Of a DNA stretch of 64,000 bases, positions 1 through 13,431 are shown in pieces (position 1 is the first letter of the stretch; each line of letters begins with the position of its first letter). The translations under genes were made by a program, and so were the position numbers. The stretch covers positions 34,029,288 through 34,093,287 of the forward strand of contig OV884015.1 in the NCBI GenBank assembly GCA_930367205.1, in the 5' to 3' direction. The notes under the pieces are model-generated. The model saw nothing but the letters and a program-made list of their open reading frames with translations, had not been told where the DNA came from and made no database searches. The stretch is from Acanthosoma haemorrhoidale (taxonomy: Eukaryota; Arthropoda; Insecta; Hemiptera; Acanthosomatidae).

Positions 1-409
1 TCAAATGTAAGGAAGAACTGAAACCTAGTCATGAAGATAACATATGAAAAAGGTCAAAATTAACCAATGTCAAAAGCAGAAAGTTCCCTTATTAACGGAC
101 CTAAAAATTCGGCAAAGGAAAATCATAGAAAATCGAGAATTATTGGCCCAAGCCATTCCTTACAAGCCTTTTACTAGTGATAACGCTAGTTTATATTATT
201 AAGTTGCGGACAAATTTTTGAGTTGTCTGGAGAGAGTAGGGTAGATGTTTGATAAGGGTGAATGCACACACAGTTTACAAGGAACTTGTGCCAGTAGAGA
301 AACTATTCACACGATCGATCTTATTGCTGTTGTCACCGTTATAAATACTTTCACATAGCTTACGTGTCATTTGAGTGGAAAATCAACTGCTTACAAACAG
401 CAACTCAGC
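1..409. other. AT-rich non-coding flank
   Basis: I see no gene, RNA gene or recognisable repeat here. The right edge leads into the first inverted-repeat arm. Confidence 0.4.
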
Positions 410-605
410 AACGTGTGCATTGTTTAAATTGTCCTATTACACCAAATTATTTATTATATTATATAAACAATAAAATGTTTGTATTGTGAAGATGGAAAGG
501 AACGTACAGCACTAGTATGTTGCCTCCATTCACATTTCAGGTTTTACTGCTTCTGTACCTCTCTCTCCCACCCTCTCAATTCGAACAAATTTTATGAACC
601 ATCCA
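410..605 (+). repeat. Dispersed repeat, left arm of a ~200-bp inverted pair
   Basis: Read on the + strand, this stretch matches the reverse complement of 2821-3035 almost end to end. Shared blocks include TTGTTTAAATTGTCC, TTGCCTCCATTCACAT, TTTTACTGCTTCTGTACCTC and CTCAATTCGAACA, with small indels between them. The repeat boundary is near the GGTTCATAAAATTTG-type end at about 605. It could be one terminal inverted repeat of a 2.6-kb element or one of two independent insertions of a short repeat. No transposase is visible between the arms. Confidence 0.75.
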
Positions 606-2820
606 GGTTAGCACCATACCTACTTCATCGCGCCATCTTTCTTATAAAACCGAAGTCAAATATGAAAGTAATCACATAAATAAATAAAACCATTATTTTA
701 TAAGGAAGCAATATGAAGCTAATTCATTTTTAACCTCTCACACAGATATCTCCTTAAAATACATAAAACACGATTTTTCGTCATCCGCCCATTATTCAGG
801 TGGATTACAGGATAATGGGAGGGGATATTGTGGGATGTTCCCGAGGAGGAAACACAAAAAAACAGCCTGAGAAAGTGAAACTACTCTGTTCATAATACTG
901 TTGACGTGTCCCTTCTATAACGAATAAAAATACGGCTATCGAGAAGATCCAATTTTTTCCCCAACAGAAAATACGTAATTCCAGTTTGTACTAGACTTTC
1001 AATGTAAACGGATAAGATATAATATTAAATAACAAACGAGTCGCTTCTTTGAATCACTAAAATATTATTGGGAAATATCACCATGATCGAATTTAGTGTA
1101 TTCCTGGCACAATGGCCAAGGTTAATTGCTTCAGTATTGTTAACGGTGGAAGTTTCAAAGGGAAAGCTTTGATTTCCATCTCTGTCGAAGGAATTACGTG
1201 CTGTGCCGCCAGGAAGTTATCAACGATGTCAAGAGCTTCAGTAAAGCTAAGTTGAGTCCAATTTAGATGTGTATTCGTTTTTAGGTTTCGCTATCACATT
1301 ACCTACACCTAGATTAATGAGTTTCAGTCAATTCAAGCTATCTATATCACAGCAGAGAATTCACAACAATTTTTTGGTGCGCGTCTAAAATTGAATTGAA
1401 AATCCTTAACTACGGATTTTATCAATTCCATGTTGTTGTTTTTTGTAATGGTGCAATAGAACAACCTGTTAAAAATCTGTTTCAAAAGTAAAGCAACTTG
1501 TCAAATATGAATGTTTAAAAGAAGTAGTCCACACACACAAAAAAAATACAAAATTATTATTATTAATTAAGTAAAATAGAAATACATGTTTACTACAGCA
1601 CTGGCAAATATTTAATTAACCAAGGAAATTCAATAGCGAATAAAATAACTTACTGATTCGCATTAACGCAAGCTCGTTGAAACTTGAAGAAATTAGCGAA
1701 CTTACCTAAAATAAAAGAAAAATAATTAATTTGTAAATCAAACATTTTCAAGTTTAAACAAAAATAAATAAAAATATATTCAAAGCAATTCCATCATGCT
1801 CAAAAATTGTCATTAATTTTAGTAGCCGAGGAAAACAATATCAATAAATAAATTAACTTTCTAAATAATTATACCGTTTATTATATAGATATGTCAAATA
1901 TTTTTTTTATTGCGTAGATCCATAATAGGTACTAAATAATAAGTTTGTGCCAAATGATATAGAGAAATAATTCAGCTAATTAAACTAAAAAAAAAGAAAA
2001 ATGTTGAATGGATTGTTTTCCCAGTCATTTTACGATGACAGCTAATCAATTTCTATCCAACGTATGGTCTTAAATGTAATGGTTCTAAATTCAAAAATTA
2101 TATTTAAAAAAAAAAATATTTATTTTGTTTTACAAAAATATTGACAATTGAAAAAGCTGTTAATTTCTTTAACTAAAAATTTCATAAATGAAAAGTCCAC
2201 TTTTTTCCAGTAAAGATCCCTTCGGGACATTATTACCTTCATTAATGAATACATCAACAGCAACTCTTTATACTAAGAAAGCTCTCTTATTAAACGCTGT
2301 TTTCAAAATCCCATAAAACTACAGCAAGCTTGACAGGACTAATGACAAAAGTTCACAACAACACGGCCTGAGTTTTCTTCATATAAAGTATGTTTTAAAA
2401 AATGTTAGCTATACTTTTATTTTTGTTTTTGCCATGCCATGAGTCACCGATGTCCGCTCTTTCAAGCTTTAATAATAAAATACTTCATAGAGCATTTTAT
2501 ACTTTGTACAGTTCAAATAGCAACGCCTGCCTACTTGTTTTAGTCGAATATACCTGGGGTTGCTCTTATTTGAACGCTCTTAATGGAACCAACCACAATT
2601 TTTTACCACAAAAAAAGTAATTAAATCAAAATCCATTAATCATTCAGTGATTAGGCCACGGGTGTTTTGAGTAATGATGACATATTATCAAGCTTAATAT
2701 ATTTTCCTACCTTATTTTCTTCACAATCTTACTATCAGCATTTTACATGGTAATAGCCGTGAAAACGACCAGGGGTTTATTTTAGACTATTGTTGTTAAT
2801 GAATCACTTTATTATGTAAT
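606..2820. other. Interior between the inverted arms
   Basis: This is AT-rich DNA with many A/T homopolymers. The longest open frame, at 2402-2620 (+), has 72 codons and no recognisable motif. No transposase, reverse transcriptase or other protein domain is visible, so the interior does not explain the flanking arms. Confidence 0.4.
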
Positions 2821-3035
2821 GGTTAATAAAATGTGTTCGAATTGAGAAGGTGGGGGATAGAGGTACAGAAGCAGTAAAACATGTGAATGGAGGCAATGTA
2901 CGAGTGTTGTATGTTCCTCTGTATTTTCACAATATAAACATTTCATTATTTATATAATGTAATAAATAATTTCGTGTAATTTTAAGTAATAAGGACGTGT
3001 AATAAGGACAATTTAAACAATACACACGTACTGTT
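2821..3035 (-). repeat. Dispersed repeat, right arm of the inverted pair
   Basis: This is the reverse-complement partner of 410-605. It starts at GGTTAATAAAATGTG and runs to the ACAATTTAAACAATACACACG block. Compared with the other arm it carries a small insertion, about 15 bases around 2980-3000 (an extra AAGTAATAAGGACGTG-like stretch). The degree of divergence suggests an old event rather than a recent duplication. Confidence 0.75.
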
Positions 3036-3559
3036 GCTTTTTCAGATGGACTGACATTAATCTATTCAACAATTAGCGGTTGGTCCAAGCTTTACAGACA
3101 TGTGCTATTGTCACGTACTTTCACACCTTTTTTGAGTATCTAAAGCCCTTCAAACGAAACTGCACTGTTTTTCGTACCAAAGACCTTTAAAATGGCTTAT
3201 CGCAAGCACTTAACCAACACTAAAGGGTTGAAATACCCTTTAAATAAACTTAATCCGTATTTTTTAAAGAAATGTTTTCAGTCTATTTCAAAACAACAAC
3301 CGTCTAAATGAAGGCTAAGAGGAAAATTCACTTCGGGCGTACCTTGCTTTCAAAAATTTGTTTTGGATTTCAATTCATTGTAGAGAGAAATAATATTGAA
3401 AGAATAAAGGAGTTCTCTCTTATTCTCTCTGAAAGGAATCGAAATACGAATCAGGTATTAAGAAAACAAAGGGGGATGTTCCTTCATTAGGGACTGGTCC
3501 TAAGCCGCTGGTTTTAATTATTGAAAACGGTGAAATAAGGAAGTGGGCAGGAGCATTAC

Positions 3560-3970
3560 CTCCAATTAGGCTCTAAGACCGGAGGTTTCTGTGATCCGGC
3601 TCCCAATCACTGTCGTTATTCGCCTTATCGCCATCGTAAATACGGCCGCTTTTAGGCTGGGCGTGGTCACGCCTGTCTTCGGAGGGGATTTATTACAGAG
3701 GTAACAGTTCGGGAAAAAGTGTAGGGATCTTGTCCTGTGGGACTTTCCTCACTAGCGGTCTCATTTATTCACTTAATTACCGGCGGAAAGTGGAATATTC
3801 ATGAAGGAGATCATGTAGGTGGCATTGAAGTTTCGATTGAGGCGTTGCCAAGCTATTTTCGAATTAGTCACAGGATTCGGATTAACTGGATGAATAAAAG
3901 TCGAAAACATATGTTAATTCTACTAGACAAGCGATTAAAGTTAGATCACGAGATGGATTTTAATAACTAT
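3560..3970. promoter_or_regulatory. Candidate conserved non-coding block
   Basis: GC content and base order differ visibly from the AT-rich surroundings, with a dense run of mixed motifs such as CCATCGTAAATACGGCCGC and GGGCGTGGTCACGCC. A 78-codon open frame at 3737-3973 (+) overlaps it, but I do not recognise the peptide. A regulatory role is only inferred from composition, and a decayed transposon is an alternative. Confidence 0.2.
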
Positions 3971-4438
3971 TGATGGTGTGGTGCCTGTGTGAATTATGTA
4001 TATTAAGAAGTAAAACGCCTGTCTCTCAACACCATGTCAGATATACCCCAAAACGTTTTCGACGGACTATGCCGTCATTCTCAACGGTTTAAGCTGATGG
4101 TGACTATAGCACTTGCCCGGTTGGCTTTCAAATGACGTCTTGCCAGAACCACACAGACAAGGGGTACAGTTTAATTGCTACCATCCTTAGATTAAGAAAT
4201 TAATACCTCCGTGGAGGGACAAGGATTTTTAAAACTAGCGGATTATATCATGTCTCGTATACGAGAGAGGAGCAGCAATAATATTGTGTAGTTATAAAAA
4301 AACGAATTCTTTCTTGACAAAGAAAACATTACTGATTCCTAACACAAAATGAGCTTAAATTTAAAGATTAGTTACGAAAATCTCTATTCCGGGTAGAAGT
4401 AAGTCGTGAAAGTTTTTTTAAAATGTTCAGGTGTAATA

Positions 4439-4780
4439 GAATTACACCTCATCTTATTTTTATTGAGCTAAAATTACAATCTGCCTTTTATAAGGCAATA
4501 AGTAATTAAGATAAATGCTCTCATTCATACCATATTTACAGTTCATCATTCACTCGCTCATTCATACAATATTTACAGACAGCCCAGAGACCCCCCAAAT
4601 CCACCGCGAAGAGAAAGCGGAGTCTTGGGAAGTCCCCCACGCTCCTCCGTCAGCCGCGTCACCGGATACTAGCCAGTGGAGGCTGACTAAGAGCGCGAGA
4701 GCCACAGACGCTCAGGACATGATTGGAGAAACTGGCCATTGCCAGGACTCCCACTGTCAAGCGTTTATAGCAGGTCACGA
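4439..4780 (-). mobile_element. Jockey-like LINE copy 1, 5'-truncated 3' UTR
   Basis: The copy lies on the minus strand. It begins at its 3' tail (TTATTTTTATTGAGCTAAAA) and runs through the whole family 3' UTR to the codons around the ORF stop (TTATAGCAGGTCACGA). It is nearly identical to copy 5 over about 320 bases, and both lack the same CACCTCCCTCGCATG-like segment, so they come from one subfamily. The copies of TCAGGTGTRATA at 4427-4438 and 4781-4792 look like a target-site duplication with one mismatch. About 20 unexplained bases lie between the left duplication and the tail. Confidence 0.85.
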
Positions 4781-5214
4781 TCAGGTGTGATAAAGAAGTT
4801 TAAGGTCTGTGTGAAGGAAGTGTGGTGCTCACATAAAGTGGTTTTCTTGTAGTAAACTGTTATAATCTTCTCCAGTAATGCGGTATGTCGCATTTTTTTT
4901 TTTCAATTTTCTTTGACGTCCATGACACAAAACGTCTATTTACATCACGCGTTAGGTTTTAGGTTAACGAGGAGGATATGGTATACAGCTGTATGTGAAA
5001 CACAGAATCATGAAATTCTACTACGACACAAACATAGGTTGTGTAAAATGTTCTTAGTCTCTGCTCGAACAGATATTTCTCAGTAGAATATCAGTTTTTT
5101 AGCTGTAAAATAATTTATTAGTTGGGATATGTTTGGTGAATGAAATTTTGAAGCATTAATTCTTAATTTTTTTTTAATTGATTAAATCCCCATCACAAAT
5201 AATTAAAAATCAGA

Positions 5215-5500
5215 AAGTGCCTAAGGACGAATCGACACTTGCTCTAATCCGCTAATGCATCACTTGACGGCACGTTGTGTCCCGAACTAGCGGCCTTCGG
5301 CCGGTTTAAGTGATGGCGCGGATGGCGGGAGTTTATCAGTTTATAGCGTCCTATAACTCACTCAGTCCCGGGCCACTGTACTCCTCAGTAACAAGCCAAT
5401 AGCGAAACAAAACCTCTGATTTAACGCCCAGCAGTAACATTTTTCTTTTATTGCGTCCATTTCAACAGATCCAGCCATAAATAAGAGGTAAATATCAGTA
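5215..5500. promoter_or_regulatory. Candidate conserved non-coding block
   Basis: A GC-contrasted block that contains CTAGCGGCCTTCGGCCGG (a palindrome-rich core), TTTATAGCGTCC, TTTATTGCGTCC and CCATAAATAAG. The last two resemble Caudal/Hox-type homeodomain sites. It has no open frame of note. A regulatory function is inference from composition and motif density only. Confidence 0.22.
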
Positions 5501-6067
5501 TAAATCTATTTTAGATCCTAATTCAAGAGCGAATTTTGAAAATATTACTGCTTCGGATTATTCAGAAAAATTTAATGACTATCTAAAACTCTCTGGCCGG
5601 TATTCCGGATATATCTAGTTTTTGTACACAATAGAGGGGCGAAATCAGAAAAGTTTTTCTCCCACGCAAAATGTGCCTCTTCTGTCAAACTGTTCGTTTC
5701 CTCAATCAACTGGCATCATACCAATTCGTCATCCCATAAGAGAGGGAAGTTTAATGATTTAAAACGGAACGGTTAAAATCATTTAAAAAATAAAATTATT
5801 TGGTTACAAAGACTCAATGACAACACAATCAAGACCCAATTCTGAAAAGTTCTTATGCATTCACTTTTGAAGCCTCCTCCGATTGATAGACAAATAGAAA
5901 AAAGAAAACAGTCAAATTTAGAAAATTGTAGGTAGCTGTCCGGGAATGAATTTAAAACGTTGTTATTTATGGTATTCAACATTGCCCCTGATTAGCTAAT
6001 TGCTATTAAAACAATTTAAAATATCAATTTTGAAAATTGGCAAATCCAGGCAGGACAAAACATACTG

Positions 6068-6160
6068 TTGATATGGTATAAATGAAAACACTTATCTAAA
6101 TTATTTATTGCCTATTAAGTAGGCAGATTGTAATTTCATCATAATAAAGTTGTTATTGAA
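6068..6160 (+). mobile_element. Jockey-like LINE copy 2, tail fragment
   Basis: Only the last ~90 bases of the LINE 3' UTR are present: an ATATGGTATAAATGA stretch, TTATTTATTGCC, then the family end GGCAGATTGTAATTT and CATAATAAAG. It is severely 5'-truncated. I could not find a clean target-site duplication. Confidence 0.8.
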
Positions 6161-6747
6161 TTGAATTGAAACTATCAGCGAAAAAGTTTGTTCTTATTCC
6201 TGGGATGTTTCACAAATTTTTGTAGCATACCTACAGATGCCAGGGACAGCGGACAGTTGCCTTTGAAAGGAAGACTAGCTTTTGCTCTCAAAATGCACAA
6301 AAGCAAAAAGACACAGAAAAGGAAGGAAGAGTCCTGGCAGTCCTAAATAAACAAATGTCTAAGAAGAATTAGAGGCAAACTTGGGACCTGGTGCACAAGC
6401 AACGGGAGCCCAATATGCAAATAAGTTTCTCTGTGCAGGACCCGCATTGGACTGCCATGCTCATTTCCTTCTATCAAGCCACAAAACCCCAATTTTCTGT
6501 TCTTGGCATACGACTGAGTGGTACACCATATCCTGAGGGACTGCCCAGTTTACAAAGAAAGGGACTACCGCATGCCATGTGCTGATGTGAACGGTGAATT
6601 TCATAAAAGCAATCAAATTATACAAACAAATATATTATTATAACTCGGCGTGGTAGAGGTGTTTAGAAAAAAATAAAATAAGCGGATCGCGATTAGGATA
6701 TAAACGACTTTATGAAGAAACACATTGCTGTTTTAAAAAGTATATAC

Positions 6748-7062
6748 TTGACAGTGGGAGTCCTGGCAATGGCAAGTTTCTCCAATCATGTCCTGATCGT
6801 CTGTGGCTCTCGTGATCTTCGTCAGCATCTACTGGCTCGCACCCGGTGACGCAGCTGATGAAGGAGAGTGAGTGGGGTCTTCCCAAGACGCCGCTGCCTC
6901 ATTCGCATGCGAAGGAGGTGACAATGGATTCGGAAGGTCTACGGGCTGTTTGAAAATACTGTATGAATGAGCGAGTGAATGAAGGATTGTTAATATGGCA
7001 TGAATGAGTACATGGATCACAATTACTTATTGCTCAATACGGCAGATTGTAATTTTATCACA
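6748..7062 (+). mobile_element. Jockey-like LINE copy 3, 3' UTR
   Basis: This is a plus-strand copy that starts just after the ORF stop position, at GACAGTGGGAGTCCTGGCAA. It holds the full-length 3' UTR, including the GC-rich middle and CATGCGAAGGAGGTGACA, and ends at GGCAGATTGTAATTTTATCA. It is one of the more diverged copies, with many point changes. No coding part is retained. Confidence 0.88.
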
Positions 7063-10000
7063 AGAAATATTTTGAAAAAAAAAATGTTATAATAAATAAA
7101 TCAGCGGTATAGTTTTAATAAATTGGAAAATGTTGACTACTTCAGGTTATTATCGACCAAAAAAAAGGTTTTGTTGCTGGCCACTCTTAGAATACCCCAA
7201 AAAAAAAATGGCTCGACTTTGTTCGCTCCACTTATTATTACCTACCCTGCAAGGCTCCTGAAGCAGGACCGCAAATGAACGACCGATGATTACCATACAA
7301 TAGCTCTGACGTGACTTGTGGTACACGGTCCGTGATAAACGCTAGAAAATTATAGAGCGTTAGGTTCTTAACTTTGTTTATTAGAAGCTCTTAGCTAGTA
7401 GAAAGTGCAAAAATGCGATCTCCTGATCGATACAAAATGCATCCTGTTTAGCTGTCATCCTTGGTAAGTCATCTGTAAGCGAGAGAGTTCTTCTCTTTTT
7501 TTTTTTTTGGTGTGTGCCACGATTTAATAATCACCTTAAAGTGTAAAGTTTCAGAGTTGAAAGCCTGTACAGAAAGTAAGATTTCCGTCAAACCTATTTT
7601 TCAATAATCGTCATGTCGTGAATATTAGGCCTTTTAAACGAAGTTTTCCGTTTTGCCTTATTCTATAAAGTTTATGAGCAGCTTTTCATAATATTCCCAA
7701 CCATGGAAAATACTGCTAAAATTAACCATCTAAATATGGGAATTTCAGCTGATAGATATCAGATCAATCATATTTGATATAAAGTACATTTCATTACTTT
7801 ACATTGTATTACATAATTCAAGTCAAATTTTAAGTAGTCTTTGCAGTTGTTAGCTATTAATCTTTTCAGAACAGATAGATGTCTGATGTAGTGCAGTTGT
7901 ATCATGGTAGAAAATTATTAACTAAAAAGTAAACCAAAGTAGTAGTAACTAATTTCATTATCAACCTTATATTACATTATTGAAGGCTGATTCTAAGTAG
8001 TCTATGTATGTGTTATACACATTTACAGTCAATGCTTAAATTTACTTAAAAAAATACTTTATTACAAAATAATTTCAAGTATATGAGCATTATAGTAGGG
8101 TGGGAGAGGGTTTGAAATAACGGACACTTATATTTAATTGGTTGGTGGGTGCTCACTGATGAACAATTTACTAAATATGTGGTCAAGTAGGAATTATTAA
8201 CGGTACGGTCAGTATTAGAGACAACCAAAGAGTTGGTGTTAAATATTTAAAGAGTGTCACGTGCATTACTGATCACACGAATCATTACAAGAAGAGTCTT
8301 GGAAAGTGTGCAGTTGTCCGGATGACCTGGGTCGGGCATCTACAAGCTTTTGAACGTGCACAGAATCTTACAATAAGCTAAACGTATCAAACAATACATA
8401 ATCTTGTCTCAGGAAAAATATTCGATGTATTATCTAAGTATTCAGGCTAAGGATTTTAGTGTAAATTTAATACTAATATTTTTCCAATTTAGCAAATAAA
8501 ATTGTAAATAATCATCCATAAAAAGTATTATTTCAAATCTAAATGATTAATATTAAAAAACTTTATTTTTATTATTTTTTACTATTATGGATATACTGCA
8601 TATTTAAATAACAACGCTTTAGCACTTATAACAGTGAAGTGATGAGCGGATTACTTGGTTCTGATTCTAAATCGTTTCCATTCGTTTATCTATATGCTTA
8701 AAAACAGTCAGCTTTGCACGATCAATTTATAAGGATATAATTAAAATGGTACCAGGCTTCGCGTCAAACAAAAAAATAATTAATTGAATGAATTGTTAAT
8801 ATATGTAGCTCATAGCAGAAACATTAACCGGGCAGTAAAACTGCTCAAAGCCTTTGATTTTACTCCAATTTATTTCGGGATTTGGCACAATTAGCTAATT
8901 ATATAGTTGCCTCTATGAGAATCCCAACCGTAAGATCTACACGTAATTGCCGAAAAAAACTAACGACTGTCAGTCAAAAGCTTTTGTAGCAGTTTACAGC
9001 AGTCCACACCTCTTACTCCGTCGTACAAAGTGATCTAATTAGTCACCGATGTTAAAGGTATATAAATAAATAAATTCTATCGGCATCAGAATATACTAAC
9101 GCCATTACCGATACCCATCCGATTTATTCCTGGAGCCTGTAGGATAAATGCAGACATTTGACTCTCTAACGTGTCAGGGAGGCTGCAACACGGGCTGGTC
9201 TGTGATTGTGGTAAGTATAACTATTACAAGTAGCTAAATATTGATTAATAATTGCCGAAACCATAATATAAAGAAGGTAATTATAGAGGAGCTTGGAGAA
9301 AAATAATTCTCATGCTGTGAAGAGGTCTGGAACTCTAGAAATATAAGAACCATCCGTCAGATTTAAAACAAAATTCAGGAAAGGTTGATATAGAGGCAAT
9401 TTATACAGAGGGTTTGTACCTTTACCAAGACAAGTAGGTAATGAAGCGAGGTACGTGGTCTATGGCTTGGCGATCGGGGTACAATGCCCAACAGAAACAA
9501 ATGCATTCTTCGAAGAAATTGAGATCAACCGCAAAAAGCTGTTTCTTTGGACTGAGCTCATTATACATGGGTCAGGAGCATCTTCAACCACAACATATAT
9601 AGATAATATTCCTCTTACACTTATTATTATCAATCAGTACGAAACATCGAGTCCAAGCTTTTTTTATAGTCCGATTGAGTCACCTTTAAATTGTCGGTAA
9701 TGATCTGTGTTCTGGATAACCACAATTGTTATCATGCCCGAAGAAAAACTCTCCGTTTTTTCTATCAATCGAAAAACAGGAAATACATTATATGATGCAC
9801 AGGGATCAACATGAATTACACTTCTTGATTGTATAAAGTTTAATGAAACGTTGTAATAATCCGCCAGGGATATTTGTTTGTTGCACTAAACATACATCTC
9901 TCTGCTTGAATAACCAGAAAATGAGAAACACATATTCATTCCGGTAAAATCAGTGGCGTACCTAGACCCTGTTCGCCTGTTCTTCTATAAAAAATATCGC

Positions 10001-13000
10001 TAGATCACGATTTTACCACCAGGCGTCGTATCTCTATGTCCCGCATAGAGCATACCCAATTCCAAAATAACGTGAGCACGTGTTCTATTTTTTGACTGAT
10101 TAAGCATTAAAATGTCGAAGTCGAGTCTGACAGCAGGAGTCAGAAAGCATATTTGTTAAATTGTTTTCTCATTGATTACGTTGATTACAACATTATTACT
10201 CCGTTTTTTTTAATATAATTTAGACAGAAATACATACAATTCAGTCCGAAAATATGTGCCCCCCCCCCGGGTACGCTACTGTATAACATTGTACAAAATT
10301 GCGTTGGTAACTAAATTATAAATGTCTCATAACTTCATGTTTAAAGCCCATCGTCCTGCCATGTGCATAATGGAATAAGGGATGGTAACCTCAATAAAAA
10401 AAATAAATAAAATTCCCTGTCAGTACGAGCTAGGCTCCTCGGCATCTGAAGCACGCTTCGTTCGCTCACCGATCACGTAGGCAGGTGCACCGTCCGCTGC
10501 TATAGTGGCGCATTCTTTACGTCTTCCTTCCCTCCACGTGTGCGAGCCAAAAAGGTAATACGCATCTGCTTGTCTGTATTTGTATTTATGTACTCCATTC
10601 ATATCCTCGGATCTCCGCACAGCATCCCTTGCTACAAAATTTCTTCTAAGAAGCTACTGCCAATTTTTAAGGTGCGTATCCACCCAGTGCGCAACGTTAA
10701 CACGTTTTTGTGAACGTCTGAGTGTTAGCAACTCTTTGTTTTGACTTGTCTCCACCAACCAAATATTGGTCCCTGGTTATTTATTTATTGAGAACACGCA
10801 CATTGGTTAGGTTGCTTGTCTTGCACTGGCATCAGTGCTCCGTTTTAAGGGGCGTCTAAAGATAACAAAAATTGTATTACAGTAAAAAATTAGGCCAAGT
10901 AAAGGGACCAGGTGATTGGACCCACATTCAAGTTATAAAATTTGTTTGCAAACTACAGTACAACAATTAGACTGGTATTTAGTGTCTGTTAAAATGGTTC
11001 CGAGAGGGAAACTTATTGTCAGTGTTATACCTTAAATAATAACATCTGTTTTTAAGGAGTGAGAGAATATTACTTAAAAACGAAAGAGAAAAGCTCATTA
11101 TTATTTTATTACAGAAGTAGTTATTCCCCTTATCATGTTTTAATTTGTAAGATTCTATCAGCAGAAAACACTTATGAAGCAACCGGTTTTTTGTTGTTTT
11201 TTTTCAGAAAATTAAAACTAAGAGCTCCCTTGTTGTATTTGTCTCCACTGAGTTTCCATAAACAAAAAATTCCTTTGATTTAACTACAAAGGGGGAAATC
11301 TCTAAGAACCATCGAAAGACCAATACAAGCAGACCCGGATGCAATCTGGACCATGAATAAACCCAGTAGGCAGCTGGGTACGAAACCCATCAGGGGGGGT
11401 ATCAGTGACTAATAGACCAATGGTGGACAGATTGCCTGTGGTTCGGACGGGATAATCTATGATAACCAGAAATCGCGGCAATAATTCCATACTGTCGGTA
11501 CCACTCAGCATGCGATACAGCAGGGTGCTGATTTGTGGTCCGGGAGTCCAGAGTCATAGAGCAGAAGATCTAAAAATCAGTGTAGGTTAAAGTTAGTAAT
11601 TACTAAAAAGAGGCTTTGAAACTTTTAAAACCTTAAAGCGTATTTAAAAATCTAATATATACAGTACGCAATTATGAATGCAACATACGGAAACACCAAC
11701 AAAATCGTAAGTATAAATCTTACTAATAAAAAAGATGTATGTCAGTTTAAAATTGCGATTAATTATTATTTAATATGACAATAATTTCTAGTCATAAATT
11801 GGACAAAAGAATTTAATACTAAATACGAGCCAAAGAAATGGGGAGTCTCACCTGGAAGAATGAGTGTTAATTTTAAATTTACTAAAAATACAAAGGTTGT
11901 CTGTAGATTGCTTACATAAGCAGGAAATAGACGGTGAGCAATTTTCCAAGAAATTCCGTTTATAAATATTCAACATATGATAAAGTGTTGAAGCTTTATG
12001 GTTAAAGTAACAGCTTTAAGATATATCTGAACTATAAACTGTTTCAAATAGGGGCAAATGGGATTCCAAGTGGGGTAATCGTGTGTTTTACTGTCAGCAG
12101 TTGTTTCAATCATTGTCACGCATGATCATGCCTTTAAAATTATATACTTCTATAGGGGAATATAAAGCATTCATGCTAATACAAAACTAATTTACGAACT
12201 ATCAGTCAGCATTATAAATATAAATTGAAAACAATTGCTTATTTGGGCTTGATATGCAAAATTGAAACAGGGAAAATGAGTGTTTATGGCATGTAGGTCA
12301 CGTTTTTTTTTTTTGTTTTTTTTTCAGAGATCCGATAGGTCCACTGGTTCGATTAGCACGTAATTTCTTTTTAGAAAAGAACACCCACATTGAGAAATCC
12401 CGGGAATTCTTATTTCTTTAGGGATGTTTTCGCTTAAGGTATTTTTTTTTTTAAACATTGTCAAACGATGTCAATTTAGTCGCCACTAATTAATGAGCTT
12501 GCTGTGCTCAGTCCTAAAAAAAACAACAATCTATTCGGAATTTCATTTGCCTCTGAGCTTGCGTATAAACAATAAACAAATTTATTTTTTACTGAAAGGA
12601 AAAAATACATGGCATTTCAAACAGCAATGAATGTTTTATTTTCCAGTAAATAATAATTGAAAAATAATGAAGATAGACAATTTATGCCATTAGTATTTTC
12701 CCCTGCAAGGAAACAAAAATACCCATTTTAGGATTGTTACTAGGATTGACTTCGGATACTTCGGAGCGTGCACACAAAATGAATGGTACCTATTTAATGA
12801 GATGCATTCTCGGAAAATTTCTGATGAAAATATTTTTTTTACTTAAATATTTAATGAAGGGAAAAAAATCAGAAACCTAATTTGCCAAAACCGAGTTGAG
12901 ACATTCCGGAATTGGCTGCAATGGAAATGTCCACATCAATACCATTTTAGAAATAATACCTCACCACTAATGGGTGTTTGAAGAACGCTTAAAAGCAATT

Positions 13001-13431
13001 AGCAGACCGTTCGGTTTCACATTTCATAACAGGCTGCAGGCCGGCGAGACCCTCCGACATTTTTAGGCATCGGCCTTGCATTGCAACTGTAGCATTATTT
13101 TTGAAATGACTATTTGCCATCGTTGTGCCCATTACTGCATCCTATCCTCATTAATTCGAAATAGAATCTAAAATGAATTTCATACCATAACCACATTTTA
13201 CGATTAGCTTAGTTTTCAGCTCAATTTTCCTCAAATAAACCATGACGTCGGTTTGTCGGGTCCATACTTCCTGGCTTCTCAAATTGGGTATACATTACTT
13301 TCCTTTATACTCTTCTAATACTCTATTCTCAAATGCCTCAGGAAAATAATAGGGGATTTTATATGCATGGGCTCAATTCGTGAAGTTACCGGACACCAGA
13401 GCGTTAAACTAAAATATCTACTTATTTATGT
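7063..13431. other. 6.4-kb AT-rich non-coding stretch
   Basis: No gene or dated repeat is identifiable. Open frames are all under 90 codons with no motif. Notable small items are a 10-nt C run at 10259-10268, a locally GC-richer patch at 10420-10620, and another at 11300-11540 whose minus-strand 69-codon frame is unrecognised. These patches may be decayed transposons. Confidence 0.35.

Noticed and set aside
3890..3925. Possible further hairpin/GAAA motif (CTGGATGAATAAAAGTCG)
   Set aside because: Its spacing and core differ too much from the others.
4515..4790. 91-codon plus frame (similar frame at 20615-20956)
   Set aside because: It reads antisense through the LINE 3' UTR. The same frame recurs in another copy because the repeat recurs, not because it codes.
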